A stretch of 64,000 nt of DNA from Glycomyces arizonensis DSM 44726 (GTDB lineage Bacteria; Actinomycetota; Actinomycetes; Mycobacteriales; Micromonosporaceae): positions 434,001-498,000 of the forward strand of contig NZ_AXWO01000001.1 of assembly GCF_000482705.1 (NCBI RefSeq). Reading direction: 5' to 3'. Made by a program: the position numbers and the translations under genes. This document shows, one piece after another, positions 47,768-56,125 of the stretch (positions within the stretch are counted from its first letter, which is position 1; every line of letters begins with the position of its first letter). The notes beneath the pieces are model-generated. The model was not told the origin of the DNA and made no database searches. It saw only the letters and a program-made list of their open reading frames with translations.

Positions 47768-48571
47768 ATGCCGACCTCGATACCCCTCGGCGCCCCGATC
47801 TGGGTGGACGCCAACGCGCCCGACCTCCCCACCGAGCTGGAGTTCTACACCCGCCTGTTCGGCTGGAAGACCTTCGACAGCGGCGAGGAGTTCGGGCACT
47901 ACACCGAGTTCTGCCTGGGCACCAGCGCCGCGAACGCCCGCGCCGTCGCCGGGATCGCCCCGAACCAGTCCGACCAGCCGGACCGGTCGGCGAGTTGGGG
48001 CGTGTCGTTCCACGTGCGCGACTGCGTCACGGCCGCCTCGGAGGCCGAGAAGCTCGGGGCCGCCGCGATCACCAATCCCATGCGCATCGGCGACGATCTC
48101 GTCTTCGCCAGCATGCGGGACCCCGACGGGGGGACGTTCGGGCTGTTCGAGCCGCTGAACGACGACATGGGGTTCATGGCGTACGGCGAGCCGGGCGCCA
48201 CCGCGTGGTTCGAGTACGTGTACGACGGCGCCCCGGTCGAGGCGATGCAGTTCTACGCGGAGCTGTTCGACTGGTCGGTGGTGGTGACGGGGTCCGAGGA
48301 CCCGGACGACGCCGCGCCGCCGGTGGAGCTGCGGGTGCGCGAGTCGGGGATCGAGTTCGGCGGCTGCCGCGCCGCGGTGGGACCGGAGGCGGGTCTGCCT
48401 CCCCAGTGGATCGTGTGCTTCGCGGTCGACTCGGTCGACCGGGTGGCGGCGTCGGCGGTCGGGATGGGCGGCTCGGTGCTGATGCCGCCGGGCGACGACG
48501 CGGGCATGCGCACCGCGACGCTGTCCTCGCCCGGCGGGGCGCTGTTCGGCGTCGTCTCCGAGGCCGCCTGA
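47768..48571 (+). CDS. two-domain VOC (glyoxalase-like) protein, copy 1
   Basis: The 267-residue protein has two VOC halves. The first opens GAPIWVDANAPDLPTELEFYTRLFGWK and the second AWFEYVYDGAPVEAMQFYAELFDW. This layout occurs in actinobacterial hydroxylase-like VOC proteins, but the substrate is not evident. ATG 47768 is preferred over GTG 47762 because GAAGGAG is then at normal distance. A paralogue of exactly the same length lies at 48762-49565. Confidence 0.85.
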   Translation: MPTSIPLGAPIWVDANAPDLPTELEFYTRLFGWKTFDSGEEFGHYTEFCLGTSAANARAVAGIAPNQSDQPDRSASWGVSFHVRDCVTAASEAEKLGAAAITNPMRIGDDLVFASMRDPDGGTFGLFEPLNDDMGFMAYGEPGATAWFEYVYDGAPVEAMQFYAELFDWSVVVTGSEDPDDAAPPVELRVRESGIEFGGCRAAVGPEAGLPPQWIVCFAVDSVDRVAASAVGMGGSVLMPPGDDAGMRTATLSSPGGALFGVVSEAA

Positions 48572-48761
48572 GGCGCTGCCGCGGCAGCGGCGCGGTCGGA
48601 GCCCTGGACCGTCGATGACGGCCTGTGAACACCGCGTTGTCGCGGGCTCGGGAGACACAACACCGCCCGACCGCCGAAACGGCGGAATTCCTGCGGGCGG
48701 CCGGGCCGCGTGCCACCGTGTCCTTGTCCGCAGACCAATGCTTGCGAAGGAGCGGTTCGCC

Positions 48762-49565
48762 ATGCCGACGTCCATTCCGCTGGGTGCCCCGATCTGGGTC
48801 GACACCAACTCCCCCGACTTCGACCGGGACCTCGAGTTCTACACCGAGCTGTTCGGGTGGAAGGCGGTCGACTCGGGCAAGGAGTTCGGGCACTACACCG
48901 ACCTCCGCATCGGCGAGAGCGAGCGTTCGGGGCGGACCGTGGGCGGCATCGTCCCCGAGTCGCCGAACTACCTCAACGCGTCGAGCCGCTGGACGGTGCA
49001 GTTCTACGTCGCGGACTGCGCCAAGGCGACCAAGCGCGCCGAGAAGCTCGGCGGCGCCGTCCACATACCGCCCACGCCGGTGGCGGACAACCTGGTGTAT
49101 TCGATGGTCTTCGACCCGAACGGCGCGATGTTCGGGCTCTTCGAGCCGCTCGACGACAACACGGGGCTCGGTGCGGGCAAGGAGCTGCACGCCCCGGCCT
49201 GGTTCGAGTACGGCTACGACGGCGTCCCCTCCGAGGCCATGCGGTTCTACGCCGACCTGCTCGGCTGGGACGTCCACGTCCCGCCGTGGACGGACTCGAA
49301 GGACCCGCGGCCGTATGCGGCGCTGAGTCCCAAGGACCGCTTCGAGGAGTTCGGGGGCTGCCACGCCGCCGAGGGCGCCGAACGGGAGCTGTCCTCGCAA
49401 TGGGTGGTGATGTTCGCGGTCGACAACACCGACGAGGCGTGCGCCATGGCCGAGGATCTCGGCGGCGACGTCGTCGGTCCGCCCGTCGAGACGTCGATGG
49501 TGCGCATCGCCGACATCAGGTCGCCGGGCGGAGCCGTCTTCGGCGTCATGGCCGACGCTTCATAA
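48762..49565 (+). CDS. two-domain VOC (glyoxalase-like) protein, copy 2
   Basis: This 267-residue paralogue of the upstream gene shares the N-terminus PTSIPLGAPIWVD and the same two-half layout (WVDTNSPDFDRDLEFYTELFGWK, then AWFEYGYDGVPSEAMRFYADLLGW). Even the leader GCGAAGGAGCGGT before the start is kept, so the duplication included the ribosome site. The second halves differ more than the first, which suggests changed specificity. The intergenic space of 190 bp leaves room for a separate promoter. Confidence 0.85.
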   Translation: MPTSIPLGAPIWVDTNSPDFDRDLEFYTELFGWKAVDSGKEFGHYTDLRIGESERSGRTVGGIVPESPNYLNASSRWTVQFYVADCAKATKRAEKLGGAVHIPPTPVADNLVYSMVFDPNGAMFGLFEPLDDNTGLGAGKELHAPAWFEYGYDGVPSEAMRFYADLLGWDVHVPPWTDSKDPRPYAALSPKDRFEEFGGCHAAEGAERELSSQWVVMFAVDNTDEACAMAEDLGGDVVGPPVETSMVRIADIRSPGGAVFGVMADAS

Positions 49566-49712
49566 ATCCTCCGGGCGGCGGCATCAGACACGAGTCGGCC
49601 GCGTACTCGAGTTCGGCCGAGGCGGCGCTTCACAGCCCCTTCAGGCGGCAGCAGCGCGAGGGGCCGACTCCCTCTGGAACCATGGCGCGTCCCGGTCCGT
49701 CCGGTCTTCGGG

Positions 49713-50045
49713 TCACCGCTCCATGCCGATGCGCAGCCGGTTCCCGTCCGGGTCCCGCAGCTCGCATTCACCGGTGCCCCACTCGGTGTCCCGCGCCCGC
49801 GTCCCGAACCTGGCCGCGATGTCGTCCACGTCGCGCAGCCGCAGATACACCAGGCCGTCCGGGCGGGCGTCACCCTCGTGTTCGGACAGGAAGAGCATCG
49901 CCTCCCCGCGGGCCACTTGGACGAATGCGGGGAACTCCGGCTCGAAGCGGTGCTCCCACAGGTGGGTGAAGCCCAGCCGCTCGTACCACCGCACCGCCGC
50001 CGCGGCGTCTTCGACTCGGAGGATGGGGAATGCCTGCTCGTCCAT
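49713..50045 (-). CDS. bleomycin-resistance-like VOC protein
   Basis: The 110-residue protein has the fold of small bleomycin/antibiotic-binding VOC proteins: FPILRVEDAAAAVRWYERLGF, VYLRLRDVDDIAARFG and CELRDPDGNRLRIG. It may bind a drug or act as an enzyme; the sequence alone does not say. It is transcribed away from the AT-rich palindromic island at 50091-50176, which probably holds its promoter. Confidence 0.82.
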   Translation of the reverse strand: MDEQAFPILRVEDAAAAVRWYERLGFTHLWEHRFEPEFPAFVQVARGEAMLFLSEHEGDARPDGLVYLRLRDVDDIAARFGTRARDTEWGTGECELRDPDGNRLRIGMER

Positions 50046-50090
50046 CCGCCCATCGTGGCAGCCACCTGCGACACCGCGGCGGCACTAGCG

Positions 50091-50176
50091 TGCTTATAGC
50101 TTATATTCTATAGTCGCGATATATCTTATACCCTATAGAATATAAGATGATTATAGCCTATAACCAATGCTATAGC
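50091..50176. repeat. AT-rich island with a perfect 14-bp inverted repeat
   Basis: These 86 bases are only about 30% GC inside very GC-rich DNA. CTTATATTCTATAG (50100-50113) is exactly inverted at CTATAGAATATAAG (50133-50146), around a 19-nt spacer, and TATAG or its complement recurs several more times, for example GCTATAGC at 50169-50176. It separates the start of the VOC gene (50045) from the stop of the solute-binding protein gene (50187), both on the minus strand. Confidence 0.85.
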
Positions 50177-50186
50177 GGCCGTTCCG

Positions 50187-51521
50187 CTACTCGGCCACGT
50201 TGATGCCCCGGTCTTTCAGGTCGGACACCGTCCATTCCTGCATGTGGGGCGCGATGTCCGCGAACTTGATGTCCCCGGCCATCGCCTGGCCCCACTGGTC
50301 GGCCAGCTCCTCGTACATCGAGGTCGAGTTCGGGCCGTAGATCCAGTCGTCGGCGAACACGGCCGACTCCAGGATGACCGAGACGGCGTCGTCGGCGTGG
50401 TCGCCCAGCAGTTCCTTGGGGATCACGGCGTCCAGATACGGCTCGGTGTCCTCGACCGCCGGGTACCAGCCCGAGCCGGTGTCGGGCGCGGCCATGATGG
50501 ACACCGGTTCCTCGTCGGTGGACAGCCACGCGGCGGCCTCGACGGCCCGCTCGGGGTGCTCGCACAGCGAGGTGACCATGAGCCCGGACGTGTCGCCCGC
50601 CGAGATCGGCTCGCCGCCCATGATGCCGAGGTTCGGCGCGAAGGCCCACTGCCCGAGGGTGGCGTTCATGTTGGCCTGGTGGCCCGCCAGCTGCCAGGTG
50701 GAGGTCTGGCGCAGCACGATGTCGCCCTGGTCGTACTCCTGCATCATCGCGGCGTAGTCGGCATAGGAGATCTTCTCGACCAGGTCGTTGTCGAACAGCT
50801 GCTGCACGATGTCGGCCGCGTAGCGGCTCTCCTCGGAGTCGATCGCGATCCTCCAGGCCTCGCCCTCGATCCGGTACCAGCGCGCGCCCGCCTGCCAGGC
50901 CATGTACATCCACGTCGAGGGGTCCTCGCCGGCGAAGTTGAAGATGTGGCGGCCGTCCTTCTTGAGCTCCTTGCCGGTCGCGACGACCTCCTCCCACGTC
51001 GTCGGCACCGCGAGGCCGGCCTCGTCGAAGGCGGGCTGCCACACCATGACGAAGTTCGGGTTGCGCGTGTTGGGGACGCCGTAGACGATGTCGCCGATCG
51101 TGAGCGCCTGGACCGCCGACGGGTCGAGCAGCTCGCCGTGCGGCTCCAGCATCGCGCCGATGTCGATGATCTGCTGCTGGGCCAGCAGTTCGGCGCCGTT
51201 GCGGTTGTCGCTCTGGAACAGGTCGGGGGCGCCCGACGGGTCGCCGGCCTCGACGGCCTGGTTGACCTGGTTGACCATCTCGGCGGCGGGCACCTCGATG
51301 TACTCGATCTGGATGTCGTCGGTGTCGTGGGCCTCGTTGAACGCCGCGACGGCGTCGGACATGCCCGCCTTGTCGCTCCACAGCTTGAGGGTGATCGGGC
51401 CGGAGCCCCCGCCTTCGTCGTCACCGCCCCCGCAGGCGGCGAGCAGCGGCGCTGCCGCCGCCGTGCCGAGACCGGCCTTGGCGAGGGTGCGCCGCCGCAG
51501 TCCGCTGGTGTTGCCGTTCAT
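50187..51521 (-). CDS. extracellular sugar-type solute-binding lipoprotein of an ABC importer
   Basis: The 444-residue protein is a family 1 solute-binding protein. The N-terminus has twin arginines (GLRRRTLAKAGLG) and a lipobox LAAC, which suggests Tat export and lipid anchoring. The mature part has the TLKLWSDKAGMSDAVAAFNEAH opening of sugar binders. No permease or ATPase gene is next to it, so it is an orphan or uses a distant transporter. ATG 51521 has AGAGGA 4 nt upstream. A LacI-type operator lies about 230 bp upstream. Confidence 0.88.
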   Translation of the reverse strand: MNGNTSGLRRRTLAKAGLGTAAAAPLLAACGGGDDEGGGSGPITLKLWSDKAGMSDAVAAFNEAHDTDDIQIEYIEVPAAEMVNQVNQAVEAGDPSGAPDLFQSDNRNGAELLAQQQIIDIGAMLEPHGELLDPSAVQALTIGDIVYGVPNTRNPNFVMVWQPAFDEAGLAVPTTWEEVVATGKELKKDGRHIFNFAGEDPSTWMYMAWQAGARWYRIEGEAWRIAIDSEESRYAADIVQQLFDNDLVEKISYADYAAMMQEYDQGDIVLRQTSTWQLAGHQANMNATLGQWAFAPNLGIMGGEPISAGDTSGLMVTSLCEHPERAVEAAAWLSTDEEPVSIMAAPDTGSGWYPAVEDTEPYLDAVIPKELLGDHADDAVSVILESAVFADDWIYGPNSTSMYEELADQWGQAMAGDIKFADIAPHMQEWTVSDLKDRGINVAE

Positions 51522-51748
51522 GTCGTTCCTCTCTGTGCCAACTGACGGCTCGCAAGCATCGCCGTGGCTGGTCGGGGTTCGGGGTCGCCGGGTCGGCGGC
51601 CGAGTGCCGCCGCCGATCCGCCGGGCGTGCCGGTGCGCGGCACGCGCCTCGCGGAGGACCGCCGTTCCGGCGTGCCTCACCCGGCTGCCGGTGCGGGCGC
51701 CGAGACGGCGGTCTTCCGCTCATGTCGAGCTTCTCTTCATGAAGTTAT

Positions 51749-51760
51749 GATACCGGTTTC
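51749..51760 (-). promoter_or_regulatory. candidate LacI-family operator before the solute-binding protein gene
   Basis: GATACCGGTTTC is a near-palindrome centred on CCGG and differs at one symmetric pair from GAAACCGGTTTC, the type of site used by many LacI regulators. TATCAT on the minus strand overlaps it. A weaker relative, GGAACCGCTTAC, lies at 51828-51839. Control by a LacI repressor of sugar uptake is inferred. Confidence 0.5.
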
Positions 51761-51900
51761 TATCGTGTGCCATCGCTGCGCGAGATTTCAACGTGAATAC
51801 CTCTATATACGTGCCCAGATCACGACGGGAACCGCTTACCATAAGACATCTTGTCGCGATATCGCCCGCGAGTCAAGGCCCGGAGATCACGGATACGAAA

Positions 51901-51940
51901 ACGGTCGGGCCGCCGCGCGAATGCGCGGCGGCCCGACCGT
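51901..51940 (-). terminator. rho-independent terminator of the ABC exporter gene
   Basis: A perfect 18-bp stem (51901-51918 with 51923-51940) closes a GAAT loop. On the minus strand TTTTCG follows, so it looks like a genuine intrinsic terminator for the gene ending at 52015. Confidence 0.88.
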
Positions 51941-52014
51941 GAAGAAGCGGCACCGGAAGCTCGGCGGACCCCGCCGGGGGCGGAGTCCTCAGCCGTGTGG
52001 TGGTGGCTGCGGTG

Positions 52015-53859
52015 TCATTGGTCGGCGGTGAGGAGTTGGGAGGCGGCCAGGTCTCGGTACAGCTCGTCGGTCTCGACCAGTTCGGCGTGCGAGCCCACGG
52101 CCCGTACCCTCCCCGCGTCGAACACCACGATCTGGTCGGCGCTGGTCACCGTCGACAGCCGGTGCGCCACCACGAGCACGTTCGTGCGCTCGGCGGCGTC
52201 GAGCATGACCTGCTTGAGCGCGGCCTCGTTGGCGGCGTCGAGCTGCGAGGTGGCCTCGTCGAGCAGCAGCAGCCGCGGCTTGCGCAGCAGCGCGCGGGCG
52301 ATCGCCACCCGCTGGCGCTCGCCGCCCGAGATCGTCATGCCCCGGTAGCCGATCGGCGAGTCGAGGCCCTCGGGCAGCCGCTCCACCAGCTCGCTCAGAC
52401 GCGCGGCCTTGACGACGTCCTCGACCTCCGCGTCGGTGGCCTCGGGAGCGGCCATGACGAGGTTCTCGCGCAGCGTTCCGTGCAGGACCGGCGCGTCCTG
52501 CTCCACATAGCCGATCATGCGGCGCAACGCGGCCAGCGGCCACTCCGAGACCTCGCGGCCGTCCACGGTCACCGAGCCGCTGGTGGCCGGGTAGAACCGC
52601 TCGATGAGCGAGAACACCGTGGTCTTGCCCGCGCCCGAGGGGCCGACGAGCGCGGTCAGGCCCTTCCCGCTGGAGGAGAACGTGATGCCGTGGTGGACGT
52701 ACGGGAGGTCCTCGCCGTAGCGGAAGGTGACGTCGCGGAAGGCCACGCGCGCCGGGCCCTCGCCGACGTCGGCGGCGGTCCCGTTCGCGGCCTCCTCGGC
52801 GTCGAGCTCGGCCACGTCCTCGATCCGCTTGACGGCGGCCAGGCCGGTCTGGAGCTGCGAGAGCGACGCGATCAGGCCGTTGACCGGGCCCATGAGGTAG
52901 AACAGCAGCAGCAGGAAGCCGATGAGCGTGCCGACCTCCATCGAGCCGGCCGCCACGCGGGCGCCGCCGACGCCGAGCACCATCAAGAAGGCGATGTTCA
53001 CCGGCAGGAACGCGGCCACCCCGGCCAGGCCCTCCCACAGCGAGGCCTTGACGCCCTTGTCGCGGGCGGTCGTCGCGGCATCATCGAGGCGAGCGATCTC
53101 GTGCTCCTCGGCGCTGGAGGCCTTGACGGTGCGGAACGCGGTGAAGACGCGCTCCAGCAGGGACCCCATGTCGCCCAGGGCCTTCTGGGAGTCCACGGTG
53201 GCGTTGCGAATGCGGGGCATGATGAACAGCATCATCACGGTCACCAGCACCACCATCGCCATCGTGGTGCCGAACAGGGCCAGGTCGAGCCAGGCCATGA
53301 GGGCGATGCCGCCGACGAGCATGAACGAGTCGGTGACGCCGCCGATGACGGTGGTGCTGGCGACGGTGCGCAGGAGGTTCGTGTCGGAGGTGAGCCGGGA
53401 GACCAGGTCCCCCGGGCGCAGCCGGTCGACCTCGGCGACCTTGAGGCGCACGAGCGTGCCGATGAGGCGCTTGCGCACGCTCAGGACCACGTTCTGGCCG
53501 GCGACCTGCATCAGGTAGGGGCCGAGCGCGCCCAGGGCCGCGCCGACGATGACGACGGCGGCGAGCATGAGCAGCGGGTCGCGCATGGAGGTGTCGTCGG
53601 CGAGCGCGTCGATGACGTCCATGGCGATGAGGGGCTGGACGAGACCGGTGAGCCCGCCCAGGAACGAGAGCGCCCCGCCGATGACGAGCAGGCGCAGGTG
53701 CTGGCGGGCGTACGCCCACAGCCGCGTGATCGGGGCCTTCTCCGGCGCCTCGGCGGCGGCCGGTTCGGCCTCGGGCCCGGCGGGTTCGGCCGCCGGGCGT
53801 TCGGGGGGCGGTGGTTCGGCGGTCGCCGTGGCGGTTCCCGCTGTGGTGGTGTCGGACAT
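52015..53859 (-). CDS. ABC exporter, fused permease and ATPase
   Basis: The 614-residue half-transporter has an Ala/Pro-rich, acidic N-terminal tail (1-45), six membrane helices (about 55-320) and one nucleotide-binding domain with Walker A GPSGAGKTT, signature ISGGERQR and Walker B LLLLDEATSQLD. It likely works as a homodimer that exports a drug or lipid, like LmrA/MsbA-type proteins. It starts 111 bp after the ion-channel gene stop. Confidence 0.92.
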   Translation of the reverse strand: MSDTTTAGTATATAEPPPPERPAAEPAGPEAEPAAAEAPEKAPITRLWAYARQHLRLLVIGGALSFLGGLTGLVQPLIAMDVIDALADDTSMRDPLLMLAAVVIVGAALGALGPYLMQVAGQNVVLSVRKRLIGTLVRLKVAEVDRLRPGDLVSRLTSDTNLLRTVASTTVIGGVTDSFMLVGGIALMAWLDLALFGTTMAMVVLVTVMMLFIMPRIRNATVDSQKALGDMGSLLERVFTAFRTVKASSAEEHEIARLDDAATTARDKGVKASLWEGLAGVAAFLPVNIAFLMVLGVGGARVAAGSMEVGTLIGFLLLLFYLMGPVNGLIASLSQLQTGLAAVKRIEDVAELDAEEAANGTAADVGEGPARVAFRDVTFRYGEDLPYVHHGITFSSSGKGLTALVGPSGAGKTTVFSLIERFYPATSGSVTVDGREVSEWPLAALRRMIGYVEQDAPVLHGTLRENLVMAAPEATDAEVEDVVKAARLSELVERLPEGLDSPIGYRGMTISGGERQRVAIARALLRKPRLLLLDEATSQLDAANEAALKQVMLDAAERTNVLVVAHRLSTVTSADQIVVFDAGRVRAVGSHAELVETDELYRDLAASQLLTADQ

Positions 53860-53970
53860 CGGTGGTTTCCTCCGCTGGGTGCTGGCGGTCGGCTTCGACG
53901 CTACCCGTGCGGTGCGACAACGGCGTCGGCCGCGAGTCGCAATCGGAACTCCTCCCGGAGTCGTAGGACC

Positions 53971-55851
53971 TCAGTCCTCGGCCAGGACGATGATCTTGTC
54001 GCCGGGCTGGAGCACCGCCTGCGCGGCCTTGTCGGGGTTGAGCACCACGCCGTAGTCCGGGGCCCGCTGGGCGAGCGCGGCCTGCCGGTAGCCGATCGCG
54101 AGCTCGCCGCGGCGCCTGGCGCTCTCGGCGACGGTGTAGAAGTTCACCGGCACGCCGGTGCGGACGTAGTGCTCGCACGGCTTGAGGTAGATCTCGGAGC
54201 CCTCGGGGCTGAACAGCTGCGCGAACACGGCCGACAGGTGCGGGTTCTCGGCGGTCTGGGTCAGCAGCAGGCTGATGAGCTTGTCGCTGACGATGAAGTC
54301 GTCGGCCTGCGTGACCTGGGCGAGGCTGCGGTTGCGGTCGTCGGCCATCTCGGAGACGACCTTGAAGCGGGTCCCCGCCCGCTGCGCCATGTCGCGCAGG
54401 TGGAGCAGGGTCACCAGGGTCTTGGAGTCGGCCAGCTTGGGATCGACGTGGTCCGAGCACAGCGCGATGATGTGGTTGTACGAGCCGGGCGCCAGCGATT
54501 CGAGGAGCCGCCGGTCGGTCGGGTCGTCCTCCTTGAAGTTCAGGCCCTGGACGCGCATGGCGGGCCCGATCCGGCGCACGGCCTCGGCCGCGTCGGGGTG
54601 GTCGGTGACGACGTCGGTGATCGAGCCGGTGGCGACGTACTGGTCGAGCTGCTCCAGGATCGTGCCCGAGCGGGCGTTCCAGCCGAGGACGAGGGTCCGC
54701 TCGGCGCGCTTCCCGGCCTCGCCGCGGGCGACGATGGCGCTCTCGTCGATGGCCGGGCGCGAGCCGTCCAGGACGATGGCGCTGTCGTCGGCGGCGATGA
54801 GGATGAGCTTGTCCCCCGCCTGGAGCTGCGCGCTCGAGGGCGGGTTGATGTGGCACACGCCCTCACTGGTGAGGACGCCGATGAGCGAGGACGTGCGGTA
54901 GGAGTGCATGGCCTGGCCGAGGGGCCGCCCGACGAGGGCGGGCTCGTCGACCATGTAGATCTCGTCGCCGCCGAAGTCGAGCAGGTCGGTGTAGACGACC
55001 GACAGGCCGGACTGGCGGCAGGTCTGGACCATCAGGCGGGCCATGAGGTCGTTGGCATCGACGACGTGGGCCATGCGGCCCCCGGCGAGGCGCGCCGCGG
55101 GCAGGTTGCGGCTCTCGGCGACGGCGCCGACGACGTGGCAGCGGATCTGCTCGCTCTGCCCGCCCTGGGTGACGGCGAGGAGGCTGCGCACGAGCTGGGC
55201 GTCGGGGTCGTCCTCATCGGAGGTGAGCAGCACGATGCTCTTGGCCTGGCCGGGGTTGACGAGGGCGATGTCGTCGGGGTCGGCGGGGTCGCCGGTGCGG
55301 CAGACGACCTTGGTGGACTTCAGGTCGCCGAGCTTGGTCCGGATCTCGTCCTCCATTTCGACCTTGTCGCGGTCGGCGAGCACGGCGATGCAGGCGTGCT
55401 TCTCGCTCTCGTTGGCCTCCACCAATTCCGATATGACGATGAACACTTGGTCGGACCATCCGAGAATGACGGTGTGGTCCTTCTCGACGACGAATGAGCG
55501 CCCTTTTCTCAGGTCCTCGAGTTTCGCGTCGAGACCGGTGGTGAGCACACCGACGAGTGAGGAGAGGATCACCAGTCCGCCGATGGTGGTGACGAACATG
55601 ATGACCATGAAGGGGGTGCCGACATCGGCGTCCCCGGTGATCGTGCCGGCGTCGAGGATGTGGGTGAACGACGTCCACAGTGTTTCCATGACGCCGCCCT
55701 CGCCAGAGGCGGTGGCGACGAGCAGGGCGGCGCCGATCGCGGTGAGCGCCATTGTGATGACGGTCAGCCACCCGATGAGGGCCTTGGTGCCCTTCGACAT
55801 GGTGTTGTCGAACCAATAGCGCGCACGCTGCCGGAAAGTGGGGTCGGTCAT
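53971..55851 (-). CDS. CASTOR/POLLUX-like ion channel protein with TrkA-N-type domains
   Basis: The 626-residue protein has two N-terminal membrane helices (about 23-48 and 76-104) with a pore-loop-like stretch, then two RCK/TrkA-N-like Rossmann domains (VEKDHTVILGWSDQVFIVISEL and AERTLVLGWNARSGTILEQL) and TrkA-C-like ends. This is the plan of plant CASTOR/POLLUX channels and their bacterial relatives, thought to pass K+ or Ca2+ under ligand control. ATG 55851 has AAAGGA 8 nt upstream. A role in osmotic or ionic balance is inferred. Confidence 0.85.
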   Translation of the reverse strand: MTDPTFRQRARYWFDNTMSKGTKALIGWLTVITMALTAIGAALLVATASGEGGVMETLWTSFTHILDAGTITGDADVGTPFMVIMFVTTIGGLVILSSLVGVLTTGLDAKLEDLRKGRSFVVEKDHTVILGWSDQVFIVISELVEANESEKHACIAVLADRDKVEMEDEIRTKLGDLKSTKVVCRTGDPADPDDIALVNPGQAKSIVLLTSDEDDPDAQLVRSLLAVTQGGQSEQIRCHVVGAVAESRNLPAARLAGGRMAHVVDANDLMARLMVQTCRQSGLSVVYTDLLDFGGDEIYMVDEPALVGRPLGQAMHSYRTSSLIGVLTSEGVCHINPPSSAQLQAGDKLILIAADDSAIVLDGSRPAIDESAIVARGEAGKRAERTLVLGWNARSGTILEQLDQYVATGSITDVVTDHPDAAEAVRRIGPAMRVQGLNFKEDDPTDRRLLESLAPGSYNHIIALCSDHVDPKLADSKTLVTLLHLRDMAQRAGTRFKVVSEMADDRNRSLAQVTQADDFIVSDKLISLLLTQTAENPHLSAVFAQLFSPEGSEIYLKPCEHYVRTGVPVNFYTVAESARRRGELAIGYRQAALAQRAPDYGVVLNPDKAAQAVLQPGDKIIVLAED

Positions 55852-56125
55852 CGGGGGAGTCCTTTCTCGGGTGCGCGGTTCGGGGCCCGCGCGGATGCCG
55901 GAGGGTTTCGCGCAAGGGGTCGGCCGTGGCGAAGTGCCCGACAATGTCGGTAGCAGCGAAGATAACCCCGGCTATCAACCCGTCTTTTTCGAAGTCCCCG
56001 GTCAGCGCGCAGGCGGCGGGGTCCGGCCGGCGGCGTTCAGGACCGAGATCACACCGGCGGGCCGGGGCCGCCGAAGCGCTCACGATACCCGGCGGGGCCG
56101 ACGGTCGACCGGGGCTGGGGCCTGT

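Larger units (their letters stand above)
51522..52014. other. 493-bp intergenic region upstream of the solute-binding protein gene
   Basis: No convincing gene is seen. It holds, from right to left, the stop side of the ABC exporter gene, a strong terminator (51901-51940), a less GC-rich segment (51740-51880) with a LacI-type operator, and a 200-bp GC-rich leader before the solute-binding protein gene. On the minus strand TTGAAA (51791-51786) with CACGAT 18 nt on could form a promoter just before the operator. Confidence 0.45.

Noticed and set aside
47134-47832. Minus-strand frame with repeated Pro-Phe-Arg-Ser, over the repeats after mscL
   Set aside because: It overlaps mscL and the first VOC gene in antisense, and its repetitive protein merely reflects the 50-bp DNA repeats.
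51421-51723. Minus-strand frame of 100 codons upstream of the solute-binding protein gene
   Set aside because: It has a passable ribosome site, but it overlaps the start of the solute-binding protein gene in another frame and its Arg/Pro/Ala-rich product looks like a shadow.
51997-55497. Open frame of 1166 codons on the plus strand
   Set aside because: It is antisense to the ABC exporter and the CASTOR-like gene, both of which have clear motifs; its composition is that of a shadow frame.
55852-56125. Gap upstream of the CASTOR-like gene, considered for a c-di-AMP riboswitch
   Set aside because: I could not find the conserved riboswitch core or a matching set of stems; only general GC-rich pairing is seen.
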